NCBI RefSeq assembly: GCF_000150955.2
Contig: NC_011690.1
Location: 62,001 to 126,000, forward strand
Direction of reading: 5' to 3'
Source: Phaeodactylum tricornutum CCAP 1055/1
Taxonomy: Eukaryota > Bacillariophyta > Bacillariophyceae > Surirellales > Neidiaceae
Length of the DNA: 64,000 bases
Shown here piece by piece: positions 46,930 through 57,960 of the stretch. The notes below the pieces were generated by a model. The model was not told the origin of the DNA. It searched no databases and saw nothing but the letters and a program-made list of their open reading frames with translations. Position 1 is the first letter of the stretch. Each line of letters starts with the position of its first letter. The position numbers and the translations under genes are program-made.

Positions 46930-48504
46930 TCATTGTGGCCGAGCTGTTTCCATCCGAGCTGAACCCAACAAGATCAAAGCGGCAACAACAGCACTACCGA
47001 GGAGCATCAAAAACATAGTGGGGGCCACTTCGATACTGTAGCCTCCAATTGTCACCCACAGAAACCCAAACAGCTCGGCGCCGCTTTCCAAGATTCCTGC
47101 CACTACGGCTTCGTCCGCGGGAAAGGTCAAACTACTCCCCAGCTCCAGTCCGACCGTGTTCCAGGCCGCTAGCGAAAATCCGGATCCCACCACACCTACC
47201 GTGAAAGCGACTGATATTGGCCACGCGGGTGCCGTCTGTGACATGACCGCAGTCAAGAGGATGATGCAAAAGGCCGCGGTCGTCAAAAATGCCAAGGAAA
47301 TCAACTGCGGTTGTTGGGTCCAGTCTACCAAACGCCCCGATCCAAAGGAGCCTACCGTACCAGCTGCCTGGTAGGAAAAGCCCAACCATCCGACGGCTTT
47401 GCGCGACCAGGACCGCGGGAGTAGTTGTCCCAGAAAGGTTGGTATTGTGTAAAAGACGCCCACAGCCATGCCAAAGGAGATTGTGCAAGCTATCCGATTA
47501 CGATTGGCAAAAAGACTTCGGACTGAAGCTCCGTAGCTGAGACCAATTGGGGCGCCCTTGTGGTCGTCCGCTTCCGTAGCCTCGACCAACGGTGCCGTGT
47601 CGTTGACCACATTGGAGTTCTCCTGGAGCCGGATATTCTTTGTTGCAACGACATTATTACATCTACGGCTTAAGGATGCCGACTTGCTCGGGGGTGTGGG
47701 AGGCGCGTCGGCACCCAAAAGAGCCACCAGTAGCAGGGCAAGTACGGCAACTCCCACTTGTAGCCAAAGATATTTTTTCAAGACGACGGTATCAATCGCA
47801 ACATTACCTTGATGCGTGACAAGCTCGAATGGGATCACAATGGTCGCTCCCAGTCCGAGAGCCGTGCCAAACTGATTGGCGAGCACGCCCAAGGCCGTAG
47901 CCGTCGCCCGTTCCGTATCACCAAACCACGTACCGGCAATGGAAGGCGGAGTGGCCAAGGTAAAAGTCTGGGCCACTGCGCATAGCAATGTCGCCCAGTA
48001 CACGGTCGTGTAATCGTGCATGTAGGCGTACCGCAGATAGGCTCCCGTCGCGTTGCACACGCCGCCAATCAAGAGTCCCCGGTAGAGACCAATGTAGTTG
48101 ACAACGAGATATAGTGCCACAATCGATCCCAGCACGTATACGTAGAGGTAGATGCCGGAAAGTTGGTCGACCTGGCCTAGGGGTACATCCCACATGTCGG
48201 CAACCAACGGTGCAATCGGCGACCAGGTGATCCAGAGCCACGCCGAACTCATACTCAGTACACCAAAGGATGCCAATACACTCCACCGTTGGGTGTACAA
48301 TACGTACACTAAAGCGTCGTGGTGTGTTGCTTCCCGTGGCTCCCCGTACCGATCTCGCGAGCTGGTGCTGGTACGAGACACATCCGTGGGCGATGATTGT
48401 CGGTGAGGCACCAGGAGGAGCGTGGAATCATGCAAGTAAAGTGTCGTAACGTCCGACATGGTGGTATCGGGGTTGCAATCGACCGGAAGGCGGACCGGGA
48501 ACAT
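46930..48504 (-). CDS. MFS transporter, FLVCR/MFSD7-like
   Basis: 524 residues (509 if the second Met, MSDVTTLYL, is used), with about 12 predicted membrane helices after a 65-residue cytosolic N-terminus. The opening RWSVLASFGVLSMSSAWLWITWSPIA, then the VDQLSGIYLYVYVLGS helix, and the NATGAYLRYAY segment match the FLVCR branch of the major facilitator superfamily. Members of this branch move haem, choline or ethanolamine. The hydrophilic middle loop (about residues 275-330) carries Ser, Arg and acidic residues. The C-terminal six helices follow (ISFGMAVGVFYTIPTFLGQLLP onward). The substrate cannot be told. Single exon. Divergent from REV1, with 626 bp between starts. Confidence 0.82.
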   Translation of the reverse strand: MFPVRLPVDCNPDTTMSDVTTLYLHDSTLLLVPHRQSSPTDVSRTSTSSRDRYGEPREATHHDALVYVLYTQRWSVLASFGVLSMSSAWLWITWSPIAPLVADMWDVPLGQVDQLSGIYLYVYVLGSIVALYLVVNYIGLYRGLLIGGVCNATGAYLRYAYMHDYTTVYWATLLCAVAQTFTLATPPSIAGTWFGDTERATATALGVLANQFGTALGLGATIVIPFELVTHQGNVAIDTVVLKKYLWLQVGVAVLALLLVALLGADAPPTPPSKSASLSRRCNNVVATKNIRLQENSNVVNDTAPLVEATEADDHKGAPIGLSYGASVRSLFANRNRIACTISFGMAVGVFYTIPTFLGQLLPRSWSRKAVGWLGFSYQAAGTVGSFGSGRLVDWTQQPQLISLAFLTTAAFCIILLTAVMSQTAPAWPISVAFTVGVVGSGFSLAAWNTVGLELGSSLTFPADEAVVAGILESGAELFGFLWVTIGGYSIEVAPTMFLMLLGSAVVAALILLGSARMETARPQ

Positions 48505-49130
48505 TGGAAAGCCGCACCCAATGTGAAGAGACGACGGTGACCGTGTTTATCAAACGAACAATATGTACCGCCACATTCTGTGCCGCCAGGAAGTAAGCAT
48601 GGGGTCTTTGACCGACGCCCGGTTGCGGACGGTTCGTGATGTGTATCTCTCACGGTCCGTTGTGGATAAGATTCTCACCCCAAGCTTGTTCGAGAATCTT
48701 CCCGTTGGTTCCATTCGCAAACGTGTCCCGGTGATATCGGTAGGTCTGTGACTGTGAATGCGAACGGGGGGGGGGGTTGACGCGTGACAGACTGACAGAC
48801 AGACAGACGGAAACTCACAGTCTGCTTCCAGCGATTGGACTTTCAGTGTCCGTCTGGCTGTCGCTTTGGTCCCACACAGCCAAAAAAGGTGTCGGATGCT
48901 TTTCTTGGCGACTTTCGTTGGCACGAACGCACAGTCGAGAGGAATGGCGACGGCATCGATTCCTTTCCCATTTTCGATCGGCCATCCAAGGAAATAAGAG
49001 ACTCCGTAAAGCACAATGGACCCCTGCTAATAGATAGGCATGGTGACGAAGTGGGTAGTGTCGTAGAAGGGAGGGACTGGATTGGATTGGGAGAACAAGT
49101 CTTTGTTGATCGTGTGGAGTGGCAGGCAAG
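48505..49130. promoter_or_regulatory. Divergent intergenic region between MFS and REV1 genes
   Basis: 626 bp between head-to-head starts. It holds a run of about eleven G (near 48.77 kb) followed closely by a short imperfect GACA repeat (near 48.79-48.81 kb). Promoter role inferred from position. Confidence 0.45.
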
Positions 49131-52100
49131 ATGGTGAAACCGCCCAAAACGATGCAGCCCGAAGCCGTGGACCTCACGAAAACAGGACGAGCGGCAGGCA
49201 AAGCCTTTCAGGAAGACACGTTTCATCTCTACATGGCTCGAAAAATTGATCTGCAACGCCAGCAAATGGGTCTCGTGTTGCCTCCGGCGCCGGATGACGC
49301 TCTGGGGACTGTCCAAGCGCCGAGCACACCGCTGCGAGACCGACAGGTACACCGATACATCCCACGCGAGGATTCTGGGTCGCCTCACAAGAGAAATATT
49401 TCGGTGCAATTCTCTCCCAGTGTCGTGGATAACGCCAAGCCACCTCGTGTCCAGAAACGCCCCCGCTCGTCGTTGGGCTTGACTTCTGTCCTGAAACGTC
49501 TTCAACGTCGACACGGAAAACCACGCAAATCCGGGCGACGAGAGGAATCGCGACGACATCGAACCCCTTCCGCATCCGAACCCACCGTTCCTTTACTATC
49601 CCAAACGTGCGGCGACCTTGATGTTTTAGTCGAAACCAACACAACAGAGTCCGGAACGAATTTGTCGAACAGTGCGCAGACCCCCGAGACATGCCGTATA
49701 CCCGAATCGGGCTCCATCCCCACTTTCCGGACGGACGCGGCCATGGACCCTAATATCTCGCCACCATCCGTGTCGCCGCCAGTGGGACGTAGATCACGAC
49801 CGGATCTGTTCTTTTACGGAATATGTGTGCTGGTGAATGGATACACAAATCCCGATACGGAGACTTTGCAACGAATCTTGCACCGACACGGAGGCGACTT
49901 GGAAAAGTACGAAACCTCACGCATTACCCACGTCATTGCCGAACACCTGTCGACGGCGAAAGCCAACATGTACAAACGACGTAAGCGCAATCCCGTACCG
50001 GTCTGCCATCCGTCCTGGATCACCGATTGTGTCCGAGCCCAAAAGCTTTTGCCCTACGCCGAGTATTTGCTGCCCGAAATTCGGGACCAAAACGAAGGAA
50101 TGTCATCGATTGCGACGCTTTTTCGCCAGAGTCCCGCGGACACGAAACCAGTAACTGTTATGATGGGTCCTGTAGACTTCAATCGCCGAGGATTGCACGA
50201 GTCCACTCACACTACTGTCGAGCGTCCGAATTCGTGTGTCGAAACAGTCAAGCCGGACGACTCTTCTAGTAAGACGAATGAATCGACTCTGCAACCAATT
50301 CCTATTACCCGACAACAAGACTTATTAGAGTCTACTGCCGTGGCTACAAATACAAGTGAGTCTGTAGATGACAAAGGACCAATGAAGCCCCTTCAGTTAC
50401 AACAGACAGATGGAAAATATATCAATGGACAAATCCGAACGGTTGGGACGGATCCAGACTTTCTCACCTCCTTTTTCGAAAATTCCCGTCTGAGTTTCAT
50501 TGGTAGCTACAGACAGCGCGTCATTACGCGTACCAGTCCCGCGAAACAAAGCCGTTCCTTAGACTCCCGACGATTCGTCATGCACGTCGATATGGACTGT
50601 TTCTTTGCTTCGGTAGTGCTCCGAAAATTTCCTGAGTACCGAGACAAGCCCGTCGCCATTTCTCACAACGGCCAATCTGACGATTCATCTCGAACCAACG
50701 GAGTCCTTCAAGTCTCGAAAGACTCAACATCAGAGTGTGCGACTTGCAACTACGAGGCACGAAAGTATGGCATCAAGAAAGGCATGTACTTGGGACGTGC
50801 CAAGATTTTGTGTCCAGAACTCGTCGTCCTACAATACGATTTTGACGGTTACGAGGAAGTTGCGGAGCAAGTCACAGATATTCTGTTTGAGCATGCGTCC
50901 AGATTTGACGGAACCGTGGAACAGGTCTCTTGCGACGAATCGTATATCGAGTTGTTTTTATCGGACGATCCCACCGTTACAGCTCAGGAGCAAGCCGCAT
51001 CGTTGGCCGAGATGATTCGGCAGCAGATTTGGGAAGCTACACAATGCACTGCAACCGTTGGTGTTTCCAAGAACAAGCTTCTGGCCAAGCTTGCTACGGA
51101 TAAAGTCAAACCAAATAGGTCTCACTTGGTCGAGAGCCACCGAGAACTGCTGCAGGACCTGGAGCTTCGATGTCTACACGGAATAGGTTATAGAACGGAT
51201 CGAAAGCTGGCCGGAGAGGAATTGGTAACGATTCAGGATGTCTGGAATCTTGGCGATCACGCAGAAAGTGAGCTGTCCCGAATTTTGGGCCCGGGATTGG
51301 GAAAGAAAATCTTTGGTTTCTGCAATGGAGAGGACGATCGACCTGTACAAGCAGCTGAGCGAAAAACGATCGGGGCTGAGGTAGGTTGAACATTGCTCTT
51401 CATTTATGGAGAATCGATACTCGCTAGTGTGCTCAACCTATCCCTTTTTCGTGTACAAGTGTAACTACGGTGTTCGATTTGATGGACCATATGGAGTCGA
51501 CTACATGATAGATGGGTTGGCAAAGGAAGTTTCGAAACGGATGGAGAATGTTGGGACGAAAGGAATACGTGTGACCTTAAAAATTAAGCAGAAAAAAGCT
51601 GCTGCTCCGCCACCGCCGAAATTTTTGGGTCATGGGAGTTGCCACAACCTATCCAAGAGTATTGATACACGAAATAGTGTGCCGACAAGAGAATGGGCGG
51701 AAATTTCACATCTTTGTCAAGCTATGTTTGTTGAGCTTCAGGTAGATTTAGAGGATGTGCGTGGCATGGGAATAGTTTTGAGCAAACTGACACCGGATAT
51801 GGGAACAGCATTGAAGATGCCTGACTCAAACCAGTGTATGAGGAAATGGTTTCAATCCGTACCCGACACAAATAGGAATTCTTTTTCCACATTCGATGGA
51901 GATGACTTAAAAGGGTTAATTGGGAAGCAACAACATTTTTCGGAGGAGCAGGCGAGGGATGACGATCTTGGAATCCCCACGACGAAGGATGGCATTGTAG
52001 TACTTTCTTCCACACAAGATTCAGTACAGGTCGTGGACGACACGATTGCCAGCCATTTGAGGAACAGAGATGAGGACTTTGATTGTGATATTGCTATTCC

Positions 52101-52952
52101 TACTCTCAGTCAAATTCATATGAGTCAAGTTGAGTTGTTGCCGAGTTCTATGAAGAAGCAAATTATGGCTCAGCTAGAACAGAAACGAAACTTAGAATTT
52201 GAAGACACTGCATATTTTGATTCCACAAAGGTAGCTCGCTTTCGTCAGACGGATGTAAAAAGACGTGAGTACTCTTCGAATGGATTTAAGCGTCTACCTC
52301 CTCTCCAGAGCTCACGTTCGCCTCTTCGGGTTCACTCCCCACAGTTTTCCGGTTAGCTGCGGTCAAGTCTGGGGAAGACTCTCTCGCCGATACTTTAGGG
52401 GGTGCTGTCTCCTTGACTCAGTTTGGTACCCTTCCGTTAAAGATGCAGCTACAAATTGCGAACAACGATGGCTGTTCAGTAGGCCTTGTGTCGCCGAGAC
52501 AAAAGGCCCACAAAGCTGTCCTCCGCGAAGAAGCTCAGGTAGCGGTAGAAAGACAGAAGCGAAGATCATCTGCGATTAGGACGATGCAGGCCGATCAGTC
52601 CATGGCGATAGCGAGTAGGCGTGAGACCGTGAAATCCTCGACCGCACCGCAGACAGCATGGAAAGTTTCTAGCCGACAGCTCTTTTTTCGAGAGAACATT
52701 ATGCCCTTGACCAGGTTCATGGATGTAAACTCGGCAGAAAGTACAGAGGCGGTGAACCAGGTAAAAAACTTTCTTGTCCTTTTTTTAAGTGAGCAGAGTA
52801 TGTCGAATGTCGTTGTCCTGTTGCGCTCGATCAAGAATCGAAAAGACTCTTGGGGAAGAGATTCGTTTGGTTTAATTTTGCGATACGTACACGAGCATAT
52901 CAGAGAGACGCACAAGGTTCAGATAGACACAGATTACTTGCGGCTGACATAA
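49131..52952 (+). CDS. REV1: DNA repair protein REV1 (Y-family dCMP transferase), three exons
   Basis: Translesion polymerase and scaffold. Exon 1 (49131-51380) has a BRCT domain near residues 225-315 (FYGICVLVNGYTN to HPSWITDCV) and the Y-family palm (MHVDMDCFFASV, then CDESYIELFL) with the acidic catalytic residues. A 79-bp intron (GTAGGT at 51381 to AAG at 51459) joins IGAE-CNYGVRF. Exon 2 (51460-52264) gives the little-finger domain (KGIRVTLKIKQKK, KFLGHGSCHN) and one UBM-type ubiquitin-binding motif (SQVELLPSSMKKQIMAQL). An 80-bp intron (GTGAGT at 52265 to CAG at 52344) leads to exon 3 (52345-52952) with the REV1 C-terminal four-helix domain (VNQVKNFLVLFL to ILRYVHEHI). The total is 1220 residues, near the usual length. 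The start is the first true ATG. Confidence 0.93.
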
Positions 52953-53033
52953 ACCGCAAAGAGTAGAGGACAAGGTAACGTTCTTAATATTTTGTTTGTA
53001 CATACCCAGTGACTGTCTAATGAAAGTGGTGGG

Positions 53034-54638
53034 TTACTCCATACGAGATTCGCCGTCGTCTTCAAGGCCGCGCAGCTGTACACGATCCAATCCTTGGATG
53101 TAAGATTCTAACTGGTGATGTTTCCACAAGCTCTTGCTCAAAAGAACATCGTTGAGTTGCCACAAGACGGCCGCCCGTAAGGCTTCCCTTCCGCCCTTCA
53201 ACTGGGCGCCAACTTCGTGTATGCTACAGGCGTGACTAAGCCGCCTTGGTCGTATCAAATATGCTCGGCCTGGTACCGCCAAACGCGCTTCTTCGCCTTC
53301 ACTACCGTGGGCGTGGGTTTTCAAGCTATCTTTAGCCAAGGAAATGGTGTCAGTAACCCGGCCGAAACCCAACATGTTGCCACGCTTGAGTACACGGTGG
53401 GTGCGTTTGAGCAAACGTGTCAAACTAGCTGGTGATGCTCGGCCCACTACATCGTCTCCATAGAGAATGGACGTTACAAATTCGGCAGGTACATTGGCCG
53501 ACATTGATGGCGGGGCGCCAAGTGTCACCGCTGAGCATCGTTCCTTACCGAGCCCTTGCAACGGAGCGACATCGGTGGAGTTCGAAGCCGGATCCAGATC
53601 AACGTCGGTTTGGTTTAGCTCTGGTTGCCGTTTCTTTCTCCTCTTCTTGCTGTTTCTGGCTCCGGGCATAGGCAAGCTACCATCCAGAATTGCGGCAGCC
53701 AAAGCTGCAACACCTCCGGCCAAAGACCGCCCCACAATATGCACGGCCGAAGCACGGTAGGTTCGCAAAAAGGGCTCAAGTTCCCGCAGCACTATCCCAG
53801 CAGTAGAGAAGAGGGTGGGCTGCACGGACGCCGCTTCCTTTGTCGCCAATCCTTTGTACAGGTGTACATGGTGCAGCGGTTGCGATATGACATCAAGTAT
53901 TTGCGATAGGTCTTGTGCAGCGCTGTCACCAAGGACAATCAACAAGCGGCCTCGCGCTTGCAACTCTTTGGTTCCTGGAGCATCACGTGCTTCTACAGCC
54001 AAGTCTTCAATCCCTCCGTGCTGCACACCCGCTCCACCTTGGTAGAATTCTTCATACAAAAGAAGTATTCGGATGTTCAGACCAGTCGAATCCACTATTC
54101 GAGTCGTATTGAGTAGCACTTGCCGGTTCGCAAGCGCGCCGTTGTCGGTAGAGCAGTTATTTGTATCAACGGAGGATTCAAATGCCACTAACTCACAAAG
54201 TTCACATGCCCCCAGACCATCCGCCGTCGCCCCCGCCCGTGATGCACTCCGCCGGGCTCTCCCCGCAACCTCTACATCCACTCCATGTGCTTCTCCGTGC
54301 ACGCGTTGATACGTTTCGTGCGCGGCCCCATCCAAACCTTTGAACGTTTGGGAAGTTGCCGACAGTGTCTGGAAGGCCTTGACGATATCTCTGATTTCGG
54401 GAACCGGCTTGCCGTCCGAAGAAGGCAATTTTAATTGCAAGGCTTGTGCGAGAGATTCATATGTCCGCCATTCAACAGAATTAGCTTTAGCTGCCGTCGA
54501 CCTTTTCGTTGCCCCTCCCCGCCACGCGGCAATCGGAGATGGCGGTGTCAAAATTTCGGGATTGGTGGCTTCAACAAATCCTGCAAATGGCTTCAGTAAA
54601 GCGATGCATGCCCAACAGAACAGGCGAAGAAGGTGCAT
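53034..54638 (-). CDS. Class-3 lipase-like alpha/beta hydrolase with signal peptide
   Basis: 534 residues. It begins with a signal peptide (MHLLRLFCWACIALLKPFAGFVEA); Phe after Ala could allow plastid routing but is not decisive. The first 180 residues are variable. The hydrolase part includes LLIVLGDSAAQDL (strand and oxyanion region), the nucleophile elbow VHIVGRSLAGGVAALAA (GxSxG with Arg where lipases have His), a Lys/Arg-rich loop, then AVTLGAPPSMSANVPAEF and SILYGDDVVGRASPASL (the acid region, as in diacylglycerol lipases), and a later His in HACSIHEVG. The layout fits Lipase_3. The substrate, likely an acylglycerol or galactolipid, cannot be told. Convergent with REV1, 81 bp between stops. 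Confidence 0.8.
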   Translation of the reverse strand: MHLLRLFCWACIALLKPFAGFVEATNPEILTPPSPIAAWRGGATKRSTAAKANSVEWRTYESLAQALQLKLPSSDGKPVPEIRDIVKAFQTLSATSQTFKGLDGAAHETYQRVHGEAHGVDVEVAGRARRSASRAGATADGLGACELCELVAFESSVDTNNCSTDNGALANRQVLLNTTRIVDSTGLNIRILLLYEEFYQGGAGVQHGGIEDLAVEARDAPGTKELQARGRLLIVLGDSAAQDLSQILDVISQPLHHVHLYKGLATKEAASVQPTLFSTAGIVLRELEPFLRTYRASAVHIVGRSLAGGVAALAAAILDGSLPMPGARNSKKRRKKRQPELNQTDVDLDPASNSTDVAPLQGLGKERCSAVTLGAPPSMSANVPAEFVTSILYGDDVVGRASPASLTRLLKRTHRVLKRGNMLGFGRVTDTISLAKDSLKTHAHGSEGEEARLAVPGRAYLIRPRRLSHACSIHEVGAQLKGGREALRAAVLWQLNDVLLSKSLWKHHQLESYIQGLDRVQLRGLEDDGESRME

Positions 54639-54968
54639 GATATGACAGTTTGAAGAGCTTTTATGGAATACTCTTGCTGCAGAAGTGCCTTACATTAGCT
54701 GCTTCACTGTCAAAGTCGGGTTTTCGCAATTTTACGGTTTCAAAGTCAGAGTTACTGTCAGTGAGATACCTACAAACCTACCCCTACTACGGCTGACCTA
54801 CCCCTACGACAACTTCTTGTTCATGAAAAAAGTGCGGGACAGACGGACGGACGATCCAAAACCGACACAGAAGGAACGCTTTTGACAAGCCATTCTTTGA
54901 TTCGAAGAATCAAAAGACGATTGAGATACTCCTTACACTTAGTGGCTGGTCTACTACCATTGATACAT
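54639..54968. other. Intergenic between lipase-like and RRM genes
   Basis: 330 bp upstream of the lipase-like gene. It includes a tgacctaccc-type repeat around 54.78-54.80 kb. No gene seen. Confidence 0.4.
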
Positions 54969-56065
54969 TTACTCGGCCCAGTCCAAGCGGATAGGGCGGC
55001 CTAGCAGAGTTTTGCCGTTCAGAGTAGCTGCTTTTTCGCAGGCTTCCGTGTTCCAAAACTCGACGTAACCACTGTAAAAAACCAAAAGCAGGCAAACGTG
55101 AGCTTGTGATGGCACACATCGTACAATCGCGTATGTTAATGTAGGTGTAGTCCAAAAATCAATCACCCGACGTACCATCCTTTGAAGTCGCCCGAATCTT
55201 TGTGATGTAGCCAGCGCACGGCTTTGACCTCCGATTCGACATTGCCAAAGAATTTCGTAATTGCATCATCATCAATTTCGTACGAGCAGTTCCCGGCGAA
55301 CAATTTAGTACAGGTTTCGGGTTTTTCACTCATGGCCTTGATACCTGACCCACCCGCTTGTCCCGTACTGCCACCTGAAATCACCTTTTTGACTGGAGGC
55401 CAAATGTCGCCTGGTCGAGAAGGGGCAAAATTGACTTTTAGGGGACGTCCCATGAGTTGCGACCCCGCCATTGCAACAGCCTTTGCCGCCGATATTGACG
55501 TTTCCATTTCAATAAATGCGGATCCATAAAATTTGCCCGTTTCCTTGTCAGTAATCCACTTAATGTGTGTCACGTGAGCTGGCAGAAATGCTTCCAAAGA
55601 TGCTTCATCGACAGCGAATGGCAAATTTCCAAGAAACAGGCGAGTCACCCCGGAAGGATTCCCTTGGCAGGGCTTATTCTTTTCTTCGGGAGAAGCTTCT
55701 TCCTGTTCTGAGGGTTGACCTGGTTGGGTTTCGTCGCTTTTGTCGTTGTTGTTATCGCTGTGCTTTTGCTTTTTCGTGCATTCTGCTAAAGTCTCTCCTT
55801 TGGATTTGCGCTTCTTCCCGCTCGATTTTTTCAATTTGACAAGTCCTTCGGCATCAATTTTCAGTTCCCCATCGTCTTCCAGGGCCTTGACAACACGCTT
55901 GAACTCCTTCTTGGCTACCTTATCATCCTCGTCCATCTGCAGCGAGAGCAGGACCAGTTTACGAAGTTTTTTTACCTTGACGCTTTCTTTTTTGCCGATG
56001 CCCGACAAGGCAGAAAGAACCCCGCTTTTCCACTTCGTATCATCTTCCGTATCTACGGCTGTCAT
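54969..56065 (-). CDS. Nucleolin-like RNA-binding protein with two RRMs, two exons
   Basis: Exon 1 (56065-55176) encodes a charged N-terminus (about 130 residues, Lys- and Glu-rich, KKSSGKKRKSKGE) and RRM1 (RLFLGNLPFAVDEASLEAFL, with RNP1-like GKFYGSAFIEM). It also encodes most of RRM2 (KLFAGNCSYEIDDDAITKFF). A 103-bp intron (GTACGT at 55174 to CAG at 55072) interrupts RNP1. Exon 2 (55071-54969) supplies its end, GYVEFWNTEACEKAATLNG, and the stop. Without the intron, RRM2 would be cut short. The joined protein is 330 residues. The lysine-rich start plus tandem RRMs resembles nucleolin/Nsr1, so a nucleolar role in rRNA processing is inferred. The N-terminal helices (VKVKKLRKLVLLSLQ) are also seen in some nucleolar proteins. 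Confidence 0.87.
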
Positions 56066-57029
56066 GTTGTGTTCAGTGGATTGATGTATTGACCAAAGTT
56101 ACTGTCTTTCTAAAATGCAGGATGGGATTTGATGTTGATGCAACTCTCACTTCATGGGCCGTTGTCATGTATTGTTGGATGGCTCTCCGGACGTGCTTGG
56201 GTCACGAGATAGACACAGCTTGTCGTGACTCAAAATATGTCACTTGTGACAATGATTAGAATCTGTCGACATTCTGGGTGCTATTGGTACACGAGAAGTA
56301 AAATATTGAGAGTACTGTCACCTACTGAGTATATAGGCGAAGAAAAAAACGACGAAGACTCAAGGTAAAAGACGAGACGTGATGGGAAATGCACGGATAC
56401 ATTTCTATACAAAATAAAGCCTACCGAAACCATGGCAGCTGAGACGAGCCCATAGAGAGTTTGCTCGACCCTGTGGGGATCGACGATTCATAGCAATCTC
56501 TGCCATGTACGACAGTATTAATGGCGGAATCTCTGCGACGACGACTACAATTGATCGTGTTTTTCAACACCAATCCCATCCATTTGATTTATATCTGTTC
56601 CGCCGTTACTTTCAGCTTCCTTTATGGAAAGTTTCTTGCCTTTGGTATTCGAGTCGGCCGAAATCAAGACGACAAGACGAAAAAATCAGCTTTTGCAGTT
56701 TCACTCGGCCGTTGCACTTTTCGGTAGCCAGTCATACATAAGAGAAACATGTGAGGTGCGAACATGTATGCCCGTCACTTGTTGGTGCAAAAAGAGACCG
56801 CTCAACTAGTCAGGTCTTTGTTGTGCTCAATTGCAGGGATTGTCTTTGCACCACTTGTACCCGAAATGGAAGATGGCATAGCGATATCGGATCTATAGAT
56901 TTGGAGTTTCACTGTCGACCATTGCCAATTTATCCGTAACGACCCCCTTGTGTTTGCTTCTTGGGCTGTTGTATGATGTCGACGACATACAAATAATCAC
57001 TGGCCTGGACAGTATTATCATTGCCCTTC
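56066..57029. other. Intergenic, no supported gene
   Basis: Upstream of the RRM gene and left of the nitrate-transporter-like remains. Several short plus-strand frames overlap at 56.5-56.94 kb; none has a domain. Some may be further decayed remains of the transporter. Confidence 0.45.
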
Positions 57030-57310
57030 CGTCTGTATTGGGCTGACCAAAACTTTGAGTGATTTGAGCATTCTCGTAGTCAGCGCGTTTTTCTGTGTCG
57101 CTGGTGGTGCCTTTGTCATGTCGCAGTATTTGACCACTCGACACTACAGCAAATCTATAATGGTCACGGCAAATGCCTTGGCCATAGGTTGGGGGAATGT
57201 TGGGGCTGGAAAAAGGGAGCTTGTGATCCGTATAGCGTGGCTTTGGTGACTCGGAATGGGCAATGGACTTTCCCAATTGCTCCAGCCTTCTATACGGTAC
57301 GGACCAGTCT
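57030..57310 (+). pseudogene. Decayed NRT2-like nitrate transporter fragment
   Basis: A plus-strand stretch reads FCVAGGAFVMSQYLTTRHYS, then VTANALAIGWGNVGAG, then LVI. NRT2 nitrate/nitrite transporters carry a nearly identical pattern (QFWT- -F, then TANA-AAGWGNLGGG). Surrounding sequence shows stops, and no start or remaining helices could be followed. It covers only about 90 residues of a protein of about 500, so it is a remnant. Diatoms carry several NRT2 genes that could be the source. Confidence 0.55.
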
Positions 57311-57960
57311 TGCGGCTACGGCATTGCAATGACGCATCGAAGGGGAAAAGACAACGAAGTAAAAGTATATGGCTTGCCTGGGATTTTGACGCTTTTTTCA
57401 ACGAGTAGGCGAGGCGCCACCATTGGTTATTTGAAGCTGCTATCTGTTCAAAATGCGTGCTGGTTCAGAATTTACTTCCGGATATTTTTAGTCCATCCAA
57501 AGAGTGTGCGGTAGCCATTGCAGCAGTTTTGAACTAACAGTAAGTGACGTGTTTTTAGGGGTTTGACCGTGAGGGGCTTTTTCAGTGAGGGAGCCAGCTA
57601 GAAATGGAGTATGCTAGAACTTTAAGTGCTACTCATGATCATACAAAGGAGTATTGCCATTGAAATATATTGGGACTGTTGTTCGTTTATGCTTACACAG
57701 GAAGTCTGTCTGTGCCATACACTCGTCTGGGTGGATATATACTAAAACCAATTTACTTCTATTTCCTGCTTCAAGCACGAGGAGGGACTACCTTTTTACC
57801 ATCGCTCTATGCGTTGGTCCTCCTCATACAAGGAGGCCGCGATTGATGGTCTTTCTCAGAAATGCATCCAATTAGTTTGCATACTGCTGCCATCTTGGAT
57901 CACAAAACGGCGAATGCATGACACGGAAAGACTTCCAGTATAAGCATAAACGAGTAATGG
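57311..57960. other. Intergenic, no supported gene
   Basis: 650 bp downstream of the decayed transporter. Short frames only, no domain. Confidence 0.5.

Noticed and set aside
48766-48810. G-run and GACA-like repeat as a regulatory switch
   Set aside because: Short simple repeats are common; nothing beyond position suggests a role.
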